Shown here piece by piece: positions 22,497-32,990 of a stretch of DNA of 64,000 bases. Under the pieces are notes generated by a model. The model saw only the letters and a program-made list of their open reading frames with translations. It made no database searches and was not told the origin of the DNA. Source of the stretch: Metamycoplasma arthritidis (GTDB taxonomy: Bacteria > Bacillota_I > Bacilli_A > Mycoplasmatales > Metamycoplasmataceae); contig NZ_LR215047.1 of the NCBI RefSeq assembly GCF_900660715.1, positions 434,001 to 498,000 on the forward strand, given 5' to 3'. The translations under genes and the position numbers were made by a program. The first letter of the stretch is position 1; each line of letters opens with the position of its first letter.

Positions 22497-23405
22497 TTAT
22501 TTAACAATCCGACTATTAATTGTTTTAGCAGCAATAGTGCCATCGCTTGTTGCTGTTGTAATTTGACGCACATCTTTGGCCACGACATCACCAGCGGCAA
22601 AAATGTTTTTAATTTTGGTTTCCATATTATGATCAACTTCAATAAATTTGCGTTCATTTAAGATTTCTTTGTCAAGAAAATCAGTTGCTGGTAATTGTCC
22701 AATGTATGGAAATAGTCCTTTAATTTTCATCTCAGACACTTCCCCATTAATGTTCACTTTAATAGCTTCTAGTTCATCTTGGCCAATTAGTTCTAGTACT
22801 TGCGAATTTTCGTGAACGATGATTTTAGAATGTTTTTTTACATCATCAACCAAGCGTTTTTCGGCGATGATTCCATCGCGTACAAAAATGTGCACCTCAG
22901 ATGCTAAACTAGCTAAACTAATAGACTCTTCAAAAGCGGAATTTCCGCCGCCGATAATTGCACATGGTTGATTTTTAAAAATAACACCATCACAAAGAAC
23001 GCAATAAGAAACACCGCGGTGATTAAATTTTTCAATGTTAACGATATCGCTAGGAATCCGGTTTTTCATTCCTGTCGCAATAATAATTGCTTTAGCATGA
23101 TACTCTTCGCCCGATTCCATAATAACAGTTTTATCAAAGTCACCATTTGAAATGATTTTAATAGCCTTACCAAAGATTAAAGAAGCACCATTGCGAGTTG
23201 CTTGATTATAAAAATGGGTCGCTAAAGAAGGGCCAGTAATATTATCAAAACCAGGGTAATTTTCAATTTTAGATTGTTCAATAATTTTCCCACCAGGGGC
23301 ATAGCTTTCAATGAAAGCAACGTCCATGTTATTTCTTGCAAGATAAATAGCGGCTGTTAGCCCTGCGGGCCCAGCACCAATAATTAATACATCATATTTA
23401 GCCAT
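22497..23405 (-). CDS. trxB: Thioredoxin reductase
   Basis: 302 residues from ATG 23405, preceded by AGGTGA; the longer GTG form at 23414 would overlap the ribosome site. It shows the FAD-binding GAGPAGLTAAIY near the N-terminus, the redox-active pair in SYCVLCDG, the NADPH-binding GGGNSAFEES, and the C-terminal FAD motif GDVVAKDVRQITTA. Together these define a low-molecular-weight TrxB, which reduces thioredoxin with NADPH. The spacer between the two cysteines is Val-Leu, not the common Ala-Thr or Ala-Val. It lies 22 bases after lgt and is probably cotranscribed with it; the lgt-trxB pairing recurs in Firmicutes and mollicutes. Confidence 0.96.
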   Translation of the reverse strand: MAKYDVLIIGAGPAGLTAAIYLARNNMDVAFIESYAPGGKIIEQSKIENYPGFDNITGPSLATHFYNQATRNGASLIFGKAIKIISNGDFDKTVIMESGEEYHAKAIIIATGMKNRIPSDIVNIEKFNHRGVSYCVLCDGVIFKNQPCAIIGGGNSAFEESISLASLASEVHIFVRDGIIAEKRLVDDVKKHSKIIVHENSQVLELIGQDELEAIKVNINGEVSEMKIKGLFPYIGQLPATDFLDKEILNERKFIEVDHNMETKIKNIFAAGDVVAKDVRQITTATSDGTIAAKTINSRIVK

Positions 23406-23427
23406 CAATATCACCTAATTTCTAAAC

Positions 23428-24387
23428 TTATTTTGCTTCCATAATCGGAGTATCGTTTTCCGAATTGTTGCTTTGTAAAGAAGTTGGTCTAGTTCTTAAA
23501 GCTGCGCCATGACGCATTTCACGGTACTTTGGTTCGTACACTAAAAAATAGAAAATATTAGCAAGTTTTTCATTTTTATAAACTGGGATTTTGTAAACAT
23601 TGTAGTTAAGTTTGTTAATAAATTCAAACATTAAAATTAAGAAAAGACCAAGAATAATGTAACTTACTGATAAGACAGTATAGAATTTGAAGCTTTCTTC
23701 TCTTAGCGGTTCCATACCGGTTCTTAAAATGCCGTAGTAAACTAAATATATACCACCAGTAGTTCCTGGTCTTAGTCAGTTTCAGTAATTTAGTACTCAA
23801 CAAATAATTACATAGGCCACTAAGTTAGCAATTGATTCGTACAAGAATAGGGGTAGACGATACTTACCACCAATATACATATGTTTACGGATAAGGTCAG
23901 GTAAAATGCGAAATGCAAGAGAGTCTTCTGACATAACTCCGCCATATACTTCGTGGTTAGCAAAGTTTCCTCAACGGCCAATTGCTTGTCCAATTAAGAC
24001 CGCAGGAATAATAATTGAAAATGCCTTTTTAATGTCGATTTTGTTCGCTGATTTTGAAAAAGTAATATAGGAAATGCAACACAATGCGGCGGTAATAACC
24101 CCACCTTGAATTGAAAGACCGCCTTCTCAAATGGCGTAGAATTTCTTTCAAACTGATCAATTGCCGACACTAGATTGCTCTAACAAGAAAAATAGTCTTG
24201 CCCCGGCCATAGCAGTTGGCAAAGCAATAAAAATTAAGATTGCTAATTTTTCAAAAGGATATTTTTCTCTTCTTCAAAAAAATCAAATTGTAAAAATTGA
24301 AGCAATCATCCCCAACATGATACATAATGAATAAACGTTAAAGGGACCCACTTTTAAAGCTACACCGGAAAAATCAGTTGGTTTCAT
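23428..24387 (-). CDS. lgt: Prolipoprotein diacylglyceryl transferase
   Basis: 319 residues read across many UGA codons from ATG 24387, with AAAGGA upstream. Multiple membrane helices are present, with the Lgt signature QAIGRWGNFANHEVYGG in the middle and GARLFFLLE earlier, the expected order for the family. It transfers diacylglycerol from phosphatidylglycerol to the lipobox cysteine of prelipoproteins in the membrane. It therefore modifies the many lipoproteins encoded in this window, including MIP and the H proteins. First gene of an lgt-trxB operon with its own TATAAT promoter. Confidence 0.95.
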
Positions 24388-24431
24388 CTTTGTCCTTTCT
24401 AAGAATGCCTACATGTTTATAGACTTTTAAA

Positions 24432-24437
24432 ATTATA
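24432..24437 (-). promoter_or_regulatory. -10 box of lgt-trxB
   Basis: TATAAT on the minus strand, 44 bases before the lgt ATG, in the 70-base gap after uvrA; this leaves room for the AAAGGA ribosome site. Confidence 0.6.
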
Positions 24438-24457
24438 AAACATTAAAACTAAAATAA

Positions 24458-27277
24458 TTAGTTAAGAATTTTTCTTAAATACTCAGCGGTGTATGAAAAA
24501 TTGTGTTTCGCCACTTGCTCAGGTGTTCCTGAAACAATAATTTGCCCACCACCTTCACCGCCATCTGGTCCTAAATCAATAATATGATCAGCGCACTTAA
24601 TAACATCTAAATTATGTTCAATTACAACAACTGTATCACCGTTATTAACAATTTTATTTAAAACATTAAGTAGGTTTGAAACATCATAAGGATGCAATCC
24701 AGTAGTTGGCTCATCCAAGACATAAAGTGACTTGCCTGTAGGTTTTTTTTGTAAATAAGTTGCTAGTTTCACCCGTTGTGCCTCGCCACCACTTAGAGTA
24801 GTTGCGCTTTGACCAAGCGTAATATATCCTAGCCCAACTTCTAGTAAAGTTTCTAGTTTGTCGCGGATTTTACTTCTTTGTAAAAAGAAGTTGTAAGCTT
24901 GTTCAATTGTCATCGATAAAACATCATAGATACTTTTACCGTGGTATTTAATTTCAAGCGTTTCCAAGTTATAACGTTTACCATTGCAATGATCGCAAGT
25001 AACATAAACATCTGGTAGAAAGTGCATTTCAATACGAATTGCGCCATCACCTTGACATTTATCACAACGCCCACCAGGAATATTAAATGAGAAACGCGAA
25101 CGACTATAACCTCTAATTTTGGCTTCTTCGGTCGCAGCAAACACATCACGAATGTCATCAAAAACTGAAGTATAAGTGGCCGGATTAGAACGCGGCGTTC
25201 TTCCAATTGGAGTTTGCGTAATTTGCACTAATTTATCCACATTAAATTGCCCCGATAAGTCAGCGTCTTTGCGAATATCATAACTAGCACTATTTAAAAA
25301 GCGTGAAAGTCTTGTCACTAATTCTTCATTAATTAAACTACTTTTACCTGAGCCACTTACACCAGTAATAGCGATTAATTTGCCTAGTGGAAGGCTTAAA
25401 GTTACATCTTTTAGATTATTGGTTTTAGCATGTTTTAAAACTAGAACTTTACCATTGCCTGAACGACGGCTTTTGGGCACTTCAATTTTCAAATCACCAT
25501 TTAAATATTTTCCGGTAATTGAATTTTCGCATTTCATCAAATCATCAACTTTACCACTAAAAACAATTTCGCCACCATGTTCACCAGCACGAGGGCCAAT
25601 ATCAACAACATAATCAGCCTGCCTAATGGTATCTTCATCATGTTCCACTACAATTAAAGAATTACCAATTGAAACCATGTGTTTTAACGAATTTAGTAGC
25701 TTTTCATTGTCTTTTTGGTGAAGTCCAATTGAAGGTTCATCTAACACATATAAAACTCCCGTTAAATTAGAACCAATTTGAGTTGCTAATCTAATCCGTT
25801 GAGCTTCACCACCACTAAGAGTTTCAGCTTTACGATTTAAAGTTAAATATTGCAATCCAACATTAATTAAAAAAGTAACACGGTGTTTAATTTCTGTTAG
25901 GATAAGACTACTAATTTCTTGTTCTAGATCATTTAGTTCAAGACCATTGATAATAGTGTTAATTTTTTCAATTGAACAGTCGCATATTTCATTAATATTT
26001 AGATTAGCTATCTTAACAGAAAGAGCATATTTATTCAATCTTGCACCATGACATTCATCACAAGGGATATCTGCTAAAAACTTTTTGTAATAAGTACGTC
26101 ACTCTTCAGATTTTGTTTCAAAATAACGTCTTTCAATCTTATCAACGACACCTTCAATTTTTATAGTTGCTTCGTGTAAATAGCCTGATGATGAAGTGTG
26201 TTTAATCGCAATTGGTTCATAAGAGCCATGTTTGATAATGTTGATTTGTTCTTTGCTTAGATCCATAATCGGCGTATTAATATCAATATCGTAATATTTT
26301 AGAAGTGAATTAAACTCTTGCCATTCTAGATTAAGAGTGCCAATTAGATTTTTGTAGTAGATAATTCCACCTTCGGCAATTGAAAGACTTTTATCAGGGC
26401 AAAGTAAATCAAAATCCACTTTTTGTAGCGCTCCTAAGCCTTTACATTTTAAGCACATACCCGCAGGTGAGTTAAATGAGAATAGTTTTGGTTCAATCTT
26501 AGGCATATTAAAATCGCCAAATTCGCAGCTGTGGTTAATTGAAAAAGTTGTTTTAGATTTATTAGGCACTTCTACAACGACTAACCCTTTGCCATATTCA
26601 AGAGCGTTTTCAACTGCTTCAGCAACACGAGCATAAATATCATCTTCTAAAACAAGACGATCTATGACTAGCTCAATTGTCCATTTTTTGTTTTTGTCAA
26701 GGGTAATTTCGTTATCAAGACTGTAAATTTCATCATTGATTTTCACCCTTAAAAAACCATCTCTTTTTAAAGACGCCAACAAGGTTTGGTGGCTTCCTTT
26801 TTGGAAGGTTACAAGGGGAGCTAAAATATAAATTTTTTCACCTTTAGGGTTTTGATAGATTGCATCTAAAATATCTTTAGAGCGTTGAGCAGTGATTTCA
26901 ATTTTATGATTTGGACAATAAGCTTTTCCAACTCTAGCATATAGCAATCTTAAATAATCATAAATTTCAGTTACAGTACCCACAATACTACGAGGGTTAT
27001 TGTGAGTAGTTTTTTGTTCAATCGAAATAGCTGGGCTTAGTCCATCAATACTTTCGACATTTGGTTTTTTAGTGCCCCCTAAAAATTGACGTGCATAACT
27101 TGAAAGACTGTCTATATAACGACGTCTTCCTTCTTCATATATTGTGTTAAACGCCAAAGAAGATTTACCAGAGCCACTTAAGCCTGTAAACAGCACAAAA
27201 CTATTCCTTGGAATAGTAACATTTACATTTTTTAGGTTGTTTTCTTTAGCACCTTTTACTATTATTTTGTCATTCAT
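24458..27277 (-). CDS. uvrA: Excinuclease ABC subunit A
   Basis: 939 residues, the normal UvrA length, joined across a UGA at 26099. The first ABC module has GLSGSGKSS (Lys38) and the second GVSGSGKSS; two LSGGEAQR signatures and two LDEP Walker B motifs are present. Zinc-binding pairs include [16 protein letters not shown] and the CDKCQG...CDHCNG finger. UvrA recognises bulky DNA lesions with UvrB in nucleotide excision repair. The start is placed at ATG 27277 because the protein then begins as in homologues ([17 protein letters not shown]). A TATAAT box ends only 10 bases upstream, which excludes the longer start at 27328. No Shine-Dalgarno sequence is seen, so translation may be leaderless. 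Confidence 0.96.
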
Positions 27278-27287
27278 ATAGTTATTA

Positions 27288-27293
27288 ATTATA
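27288..27293 (-). promoter_or_regulatory. -10 box close to the uvrA start
   Basis: TATAAT on the minus strand with only 10 bases between it and the uvrA ATG. Transcription would begin about three bases before the start codon, giving a leaderless or near-leaderless mRNA. Confidence 0.6.
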
Positions 27294-27489
27294 ACTTTCA
27301 ACACTAAAAACCACGATAAATTTTTCAATAAAAGCAGTTAAAATTCACTAGTTATTTTTATGCAAATTTGTTAGTAAAAATTGCTTTAATAACTAGTATA
27401 AAACATCACATGAAGATCTTTAAATAGTAATAACATATAAATTTAATGAACTCAAAAAAGTAAAAGAAGATTTTTTGGGACGATATTGC

Positions 27490-27528
27490 AATTAAAAAAT
27501 GCCTCTATCTAATGAGAATAGAAGCATT
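27490..27528 (-). terminator. Terminator after the 27.6-29.7 kb membrane-protein pair
   Basis: Inverted repeat with arms at 27498-27508 and 27518-27528 (AATGCCTCTAT against ATAGAAGCATT, one G-U pair). On the minus strand it leads into TTTTTTAATTG, 40 bases after the preceding gene. The rest of 27294-27490 is AT-rich and holds no gene that I can see. Confidence 0.8.
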
Positions 27529-27567
27529 ATTTTATTATTATTTAAATAGTTTTAAAGACAGTCAATA

Positions 27568-28680
27568 CTATAAAGAGCCATAAAATTTTTCAACTAAATA
27601 CCCATGATAAACATTTAGAAATTCATGTAATGGTTTTTCTAAAGTAGTTTTACCGCCATCTAAACTATAAGTGATATTAGTAGAAGGATTGTAAAATAGA
27701 TCTTCAATATCAATATCGCGATATGTTACAAAGGTATTACGTTTTACATTAGCATAGATTGGATCATTTGCACGAATGTTGTATAAATAATCTTCATAGT
27801 TGCTATTTCTTTCTTTAGGATCATCATTTTTAACTAAATCTTTAGTTTCCATTAAAAGTTTTGCCTTAGCATCGGCTTTATCCATTCAAATGATTTCTTC
27901 TTCGATTTTGTTTGTTGCTTGCACTTGTTTGCCTTCAGAGCCGACAATGCCCAACATGCGACCTTCGTTTTCTTTTTCAACTTCAATTTGATTGTTAAGT
28001 TCGTTAAAGTATAAAATTTTAAATTTTTGATCTAAATATGTGTAGTATTTAGCTTTTAAACTATTAGCTTCTCCCACTTTATTTAGGTCGTTATATTGTT
28101 TAATAAATTTTGCTAGTACTCTTGGCGCTAAAGGATTGTCTATTGTGATTTTATTAAGATCTAATTTAATCTCTTCAGGAAAACTGTTGGTTAATGTTTT
28201 TTGATTTTTTAGGCTTCTTAACTCGTCTGGTAAATTCTTGCTGTGTGCGTATTGTGGTTCTTTGAAAGTAGCCAAATAACTAATTAGCATAAATAGATTA
28301 AAGGCTAATGACACAATAAAAGTGGTAGCCAAAAGTGCGTAGTAACTAACTGCAAAGCTGCTGGTTGTGCTTTCACCACGGTTAATTAATTTAACTAAAA
28401 CGATCGTAGTAGACACTAAAAGCACGACGGTAAAAACATTAATAAGCATATAAGTAAAAAAAGATGAAGACTTAGGAGAAAATCCTTGAACATAAGGTTT
28501 AACTAGCTCTTTTCCTAAAACGTTTTTGGTTTTATTTAAAGATCTTTTTCAGCCAAATGCAAATTTAATAGCAAAGTAAGCCAACCCCAAGAAAAGTAAA
28601 GTTAGCCCAATTAATCAAGCAGTATTATTAGTGCTTGTTTTAGGTTGTGGAGTAGTAGCTGATAGTATTTTAGTGATCAT
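27568..28680 (-). CDS. Uncharacterised membrane protein, 370 aa
   Basis: 370 residues read through UGA codons (for example 27886-27888) from ATG 28680, preceded by AAAGGA. The N-terminus has a membrane helix (WLIGLTLLFLGLAYFAIKF), then a basic loop. Two more helices follow, VFTVVLLVSTTIVLVKLI and YALLATTFIVSLAFNLFML. The last 220 residues are soluble and charged. I do not recognise the family. It follows another multi-membrane protein gene by 18 bases, so the two probably form an operon and perhaps a complex. There is no enzymatic motif and no lipobox. Confidence 0.78.
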
Positions 28681-28698
28681 GAGTTATTTTTTCCTTTG

Positions 28699-29673
28699 CT
28701 AATTATTATTTTCTGAATCATCCTTAGAAGGATTATTTTCAGATGGATTCATTATCTCTGAAGTCCTTTGGCTTGGTGTGCCACTAGTTGCTGGTTTTTG
28801 TTTTTCTTCAAAGATAGTAGCAATTTTATCAATTAATTGTTCATTTGAAAACTCATCAGCGCCATAAATGTTTAATTTATTGGCCATATTAATAAGTTGA
28901 TCACGTTCTAGTGCTTGTAACTTTGCACGATATTCATGATTTGTCGTAGAACTAGTAGTTGCTGCTCCTAAAATAACATTTTCTGAACTTTCGTTGTTAT
29001 TTGAAGTGTTGCCATTAGCATTAAAGATATTGTTTAGTTGGCTAAAGACATCATTAGTTTGTGAAGAATTCTTTTGATTAATTAAAAAAGTTTCATAAGC
29101 AAATTTATAAATGATTCTTCTTACTCTCATCATATAGATAAAAATGAATGCAAATACGAAAGTTAAGGTTGCAGCAAACGATAAAATGCCATTAATATCT
29201 CATGAAGCAAAACCTGAAAACGTAAAAATGAAGTTAAAGATTAAGTTAATTGTTATAAAAAAGCCAAGTAAAGTAATCAAATGTCCCAATATTCTTGAAA
29301 AAAGCGAATAATCTTTTTTTAAATTAGTACGAACTGTTTCAACGATAAAATAAACAAGAATTACTAAATGCAAAATCGTAGAGATGCTAGCGAATGATAC
29401 GCGTTGAACATAAGAGCGACTCACAATGGCTGCAATTTGCGTTCCGTTAAGATTCTTGCCCGAAGTTCTTAAGATGTCAGCTCAATGGTCAAAATAAGTT
29501 GTCCTATTAATTACTAAATGCAAAAATCCACCAAATTGTAAGACAAATACAATGGTCAAAAATAAGGCAAAGAAAATAAATCATGGCAAATATTTACTAC
29601 GATTGTTTTTGTCAAAGAGTTCTTTGATTGAGTTGCATTCTGGTTCAGGGGTTTTAAAAAGTTCTGGTTGCAT
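28699..29673 (-). CDS. Uncharacterised membrane protein, 324 aa
   Basis: 324 residues from ATG 29673, six bases after AAGGAGG; the ATG at 29679 touches the ribosome site and is less likely. About four membrane helices occupy residues 30-180, for example FIFFALFLTIVFVLQFGGFL and a later LSFAATLTFVFAFIFIYMM. The soluble tail is rich in Asn/Ser. A LeuArg-type helical element there (RDQLINMANKLNIYGADEF...IDKIATIF) resembles a SAP or HeH-like helix-extension-helix, but this is weak. First gene of a two-gene unit with the 370-residue membrane protein. Function unknown. Confidence 0.78.
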
Positions 29674-29736
29674 AAACATCCTCCTTAAACAATTTTTATA
29701 AATTATAACTTTTTAGCGAAAAATGCATGTTGTTTT

Positions 29737-30633
29737 TTATTCACTAGCCATGAGTTCGTTAAGCATAATTTGGGGCAATTCGCTTTCAAAATGCATGATC
29801 TTGCCACTCTTGTCAACAAAATCTAATTCTTTAGCATGCAACCTTTGATTAAAGTCATCAACTTTTTTATTGTAAACAGGATCGCCATACACAGGGTGCT
29901 TAATATAGGCTAAATGCACACGAATTTGATGCGTTCTTCCAGTTTTCAAATTGCACTTTACTAAAGTCTTATTTTGACCGGCCAAGTTTAAATATTTTAT
30001 TACCTCTAAAGCAGTAAAAGCTTCTTTAGAATTTTGCTCAGTTACGGCAAATTTTTGTCTATTATTGGGATCTCTGCCAATCGGTAGATCCAAATTAATT
30101 AGTCTGTTTTCAATGTGACCATCAACAATCGCATAATATGTTCTTTTAATTTCATGATTTTTTAGTAGTTTGGCAAAGTAGTTATGAGTTTCGTTATTTT
30201 TAGCAACTAATAAGAGTCCACTAGTGTCTTTATCAATGCGATGAACAATTCCCATTCGTAAAAGGCCATTAACATCGCTTAAATTATTTTTGAAATGATA
30301 CATTAGAGAATTGACAAGCGTGCCGCTACTATGTCCTGGAGCAGGGTGCACAACTAAGCCAGAGGGTTTGTTAATTACTAAATAATCATCGCATTCGTAA
30401 ACAATTTCTAAGGGGAGGTTTTGTGCTTCAATATTTTGTTGTTTGTCAAGTAGTTTGATTATTTCAATTTCGTCATTTTCATGAACGATGTATTTGTTTT
30501 TATTGATTTTAGTACTATTAACAAAAACCGCACCTTGAACAATTAGGGCTTGGATATCATTTCTAGTAATTTCACTATTATTGGCAATGTATTTATCTAT
30601 TCTTTCTGAATAAGTGACAATCATTTTTAACAT
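29737..30633 (-). CDS. rluD: RluD/RluA-family ribosomal large-subunit pseudouridine synthase
   Basis: 298 residues. The N-terminal S4-like RNA-binding region (about residues 10-70, with IVQGAVFVNSTKINKN) is followed by the synthase domain: NKPSGLVVHPAPGHSSGT, the catalytic motif GIVHRIDKDTSGLLLVAKN (the Asp after RI) and KTGRTHQIRVHLAYIKHPVYGD. It isomerises uridines in 23S rRNA. Whether it is RluD or another RluA-type enzyme is not decided by sequence alone. The start at ATG 30633 sits seven bases after TATAAT on the minus strand with no ribosome site, suggesting a leaderless mRNA. It diverges from the IMPACT-family gene across a 38-base gap. Confidence 0.9.
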   Translation of the reverse strand: MLKMIVTYSERIDKYIANNSEITRNDIQALIVQGAVFVNSTKINKNKYIVHENDEIEIIKLLDKQQNIEAQNLPLEIVYECDDYLVINKPSGLVVHPAPGHSSGTLVNSLMYHFKNNLSDVNGLLRMGIVHRIDKDTSGLLLVAKNNETHNYFAKLLKNHEIKRTYYAIVDGHIENRLINLDLPIGRDPNNRQKFAVTEQNSKEAFTALEVIKYLNLAGQNKTLVKCNLKTGRTHQIRVHLAYIKHPVYGDPVYNKKVDDFNQRLHAKELDFVDKSGKIMHFESELPQIMLNELMASE

Positions 30634-30640
30634 AGCATAG

Positions 30641-30662
30641 ATTATACCAAAGCCATTATAAT
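30641..30662. promoter_or_regulatory. Divergent back-to-back -10 boxes
   Basis: TATAAT on the minus strand (30641-30646) faces away from TATAAT on the plus strand (30657-30662), with 10 bases between them. Each lies 7 or 9 bases before its ATG, so both transcripts would be leaderless and the two polymerase footprints must overlap. Confidence 0.65.
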
Positions 30663-30671
30663 TTTAGTAAT

Positions 30672-31019
30672 ATGCCAATTTATGAAGAAAAGAAGTCTAA
30701 GTTCATTAGTTACATCTTTGATGTGAATGATAAAAACGATATTAAAGAACTAAAACTTAAGCTAGCTAAAGAGCATAAAAAAGCCAAACACATTGTCCAT
30801 GCTTATGTTTGTGAAAGCAATGGAATAAGAAGTGGAGGATATAGTGATGATGGTGAACCTCAGGGTGTTGCCGGCAAACCACTATATTCGCTACTAGAAA
30901 CAAAATATCTAATTAACAAAGCAATTTTTGTAGTTAGATATTTTGGTGGTATTGAATTAGGTAAAAGCAACCTTTTAAGAGCTTACTTAAAAGCGGCATT
31001 ACTAATTTTTGAAAGTTAG
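30672..31019 (+). CDS. yigZ: IMPACT/YigZ-family protein, N-terminal domain only
   Basis: 115 residues with the UPF0029/IMPACT core: KKSKFISY, KHIVHAYV, SGGYSDDGEPQGVAGKP and VVRYFGGIELG. The usual bacterial YigZ is about 200 residues with a second ferredoxin-like domain; here the protein ends after the first domain, which is seen in small mycoplasma versions. The family is linked to translation control, but the bacterial role is not settled. ATG 30672 follows a TATAAT box by nine bases. It converges on the PQ-loop gene with an 18-base gap. Confidence 0.88.
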   Translation: MPIYEEKKSKFISYIFDVNDKNDIKELKLKLAKEHKKAKHIVHAYVCESNGIRSGGYSDDGEPQGVAGKPLYSLLETKYLINKAIFVVRYFGGIELGKSNLLRAYLKAALLIFES

Positions 31020-31037
31020 TTGGCATAAGTTAGAAAA

Positions 31038-31766
31038 TTAAAGGCTTTGGAGAATTTGTTTACTTTCGGCATTATTCTTAGCAAGACGATTATATTTAAG
31101 TGTTAGTCCAAATTGCAGTCCATAAATTGTAATTGAAACAATTTGTCAAACAATCGCAGGAATTACTTCTCTTCAGGCACTAGAATGAACCCCTTTTAGG
31201 ATGAAATATGTTACTCAAACACCATTGTTCATTAAATACACAATTGCCATTCAAATTGTTATGCCATGGAAACTTTTTTGTTTGATACAAATAACTAGTT
31301 GTGGTAAAAATGCAAATGTTGTTAATGAAGGGGCAATTGCTGCAAGAATGCCAATTTGTCCTTCGGTTAAAGTTGGAATATATTTTCGATTAGTGAAATA
31401 ACCAATGGCTGAGAAAACAAAGAGAACTAGCAAACTAAGGAAAATCAACAATACAATGGCGATGCCAACCATGCCCGCTACAAAAGCACGTTTTGAGATA
31501 TCTTTTTTATACTTATAAAGCAAAATCATTGTTCCTGTGTAGATTAATCCGCAAATGAAGTTTGCAGAAAATACTTGTCAGTATCCAAAACCTGAAAAAA
31601 GGCCGTAAGCGGTTCATAAAACAATTCCAATGTAGAACACTCAAAACGATGTAAAACTAATTTTTCCGGTTTCTTTTGACTTAGCTTGTTTGATTAATTG
31701 TGGTAAGCCTAATGAAATGGTTATTATAGCACCTAGAATTCCAAATATTTCTATCGCTCTATCCAT
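31038..31766 (-). CDS. PQ-loop repeat (SWEET/SemiSWEET-like) membrane protein
   Basis: 242 residues read through UGA codons from ATG 31766. There are about seven membrane helices and two PQ-loop motifs: GLPQLIKQAKSKETGKIS near the N-terminus and FLPQLVICIKQKSFHGITI in the second half. Two PQ motifs in one chain resemble eukaryotic-type SWEET or PQ-loop family transporters more than the single-repeat SemiSWEETs. The family carries sugars, amino acids or vitamins; the substrate cannot be told here. A TATAAT box ends 10 bases before the ATG with no ribosome site. Confidence 0.83.
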
Positions 31767-31776
31767 AATATTTACA

Positions 31777-31782
31777 ATTATA
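31777..31782 (-). promoter_or_regulatory. -10 box of the PQ-loop gene
   Basis: TATAAT on the minus strand with 10 bases to the ATG at 31766; a leaderless-type arrangement. Confidence 0.6.
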
Positions 31783-31821
31783 TATTAAAAGTAAAAACCA
31801 ATCACTAAATAACTAGGGAAT

Positions 31822-32970
31822 TTAGGCATTAAACTTCTTTTGGTAAGTCATTTTTAGCAATTTAATGCGATTTTCAATTAACTTTTTTACGAAACGAAAA
31901 TACGGGCGCTTACATGGAAAAATCGGATGATTCTTTAATAAAAAGCTATCAAGCTTTGAAAATCACTCTTTGTGGCGAGGTTGCAAGTATTTTTCTAGTT
32001 GTTCATCAAACGAAATGCCTACCTTAGAACTTCTTTTACTATAGTTATCCAGATATTTTTTGGCCAGTTTGTTATCAAAAAGAGCAAAATCAAAAACCAA
32101 ACTACGACCATTATCAAAAATGGGAGCATTAGTTATTTTTTGATGACTAAAATTGTCAACTAGCAGGCCAAAATTACCAAGATGACGATCAACATTTAAA
32201 ATTAACGCATCAAAAACCATTAAATCTTCTAATTCGTTTTTACCAAAAATTGTTTCAATGCTATTTTCTAATAATGAAAAATCAAGATTAATGGTTTTTT
32301 TGAAAATAAGTGAAAATGGCAAGTAACTAATAAACTCTGATGTAAAAATTTTGCATTTATTTATTAATTTATCATTGTATTTAATTACATCATATGCGAC
32401 GTAGTTTAGCTCTAACGCTTTGGCAACTTGACTAGCAAAGTACTCGCTATAAATCTCAAAATTATCAGTTTGTTTAAGATTTTGCGAATTGCTTTTATAT
32501 AAATATATGTTGTTTTCTTCTTTCACTCATGATTTTTTTAAGATGCCATTAGTAAAAAAATCAGGGCTAATTTTTTCAACAATTCTAGCTTGTTGATTAC
32601 TTAGCATAATGCTAGTTAGATTGTTAGAAAAATTTGTATATAAATTAACTTCTTCTCATTTAAGATGTTGTTTTGTTTCAGGCACAACTCAAAAGGTGTC
32701 ATCTAAATTTAGTCCATATGAAAATTCATATAAACTAAAAATGTCAAAATTACTACCAAAAATTTCTTGAAAGTTTTCGCGTGAAATTGGCAATGGGCGT
32801 TCAAATATTAAATACTCTCTAAGGTCTTCTAAAGAAGCGTCTTTTAAAAATGGTAGTAGATAATCAAAGCCTTCTAAGGGTTTTATATCTTCAATAGAAT
32901 TTGATTTCCTATTAAAGATAAAACTAAAACAGTCATAGTCTTTATTTCTAAAGAAATATTTGCAATGCAT
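31822..32970 (-). CDS. HipA/CtkA-like serine/threonine kinase
   Basis: 382 residues joined across UGA codons at 32689 and 31963. The C-terminal half contains the HipA-type catalytic loop ALILNVDRHLGNFGLLVD (Asp-Arg-His-x-x-Asn) and the metal-binding segment APIFDNGRSLVFDF, in the right order and spacing. The N-terminal part is unlike HipA's usual domain, so a stand-alone kinase of the CtkA or phosphatidylinositol-kinase-like type is possible. No HipB-like DNA-binding antitoxin is next to it; the upstream neighbour is an unknown 410-residue protein ending 20 bases before. The start at 32970 lies six bases after TATAAT, so it may have its own leaderless promoter inside the operon. Substrate unknown. 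Confidence 0.75.
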
Positions 32971-32976
32971 AAGAAA

Positions 32977-32982
32977 ATTATA
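32977..32982 (-). promoter_or_regulatory. -10 box of the HipA-like kinase
   Basis: TATAAT on the minus strand, six bases before ATG 32970, partly inside the spacer after the upstream gene; it suggests an internal leaderless promoter. Confidence 0.5.
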
Positions 32983-32990
32983 ACTTCTTT

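Noticed and set aside
22327-22566. A 79-residue plus-strand protein over the tRNA genes
   Set aside because: It is the complement of tRNA-Gln and tRNA-Tyr, which fold perfectly on the minus strand.
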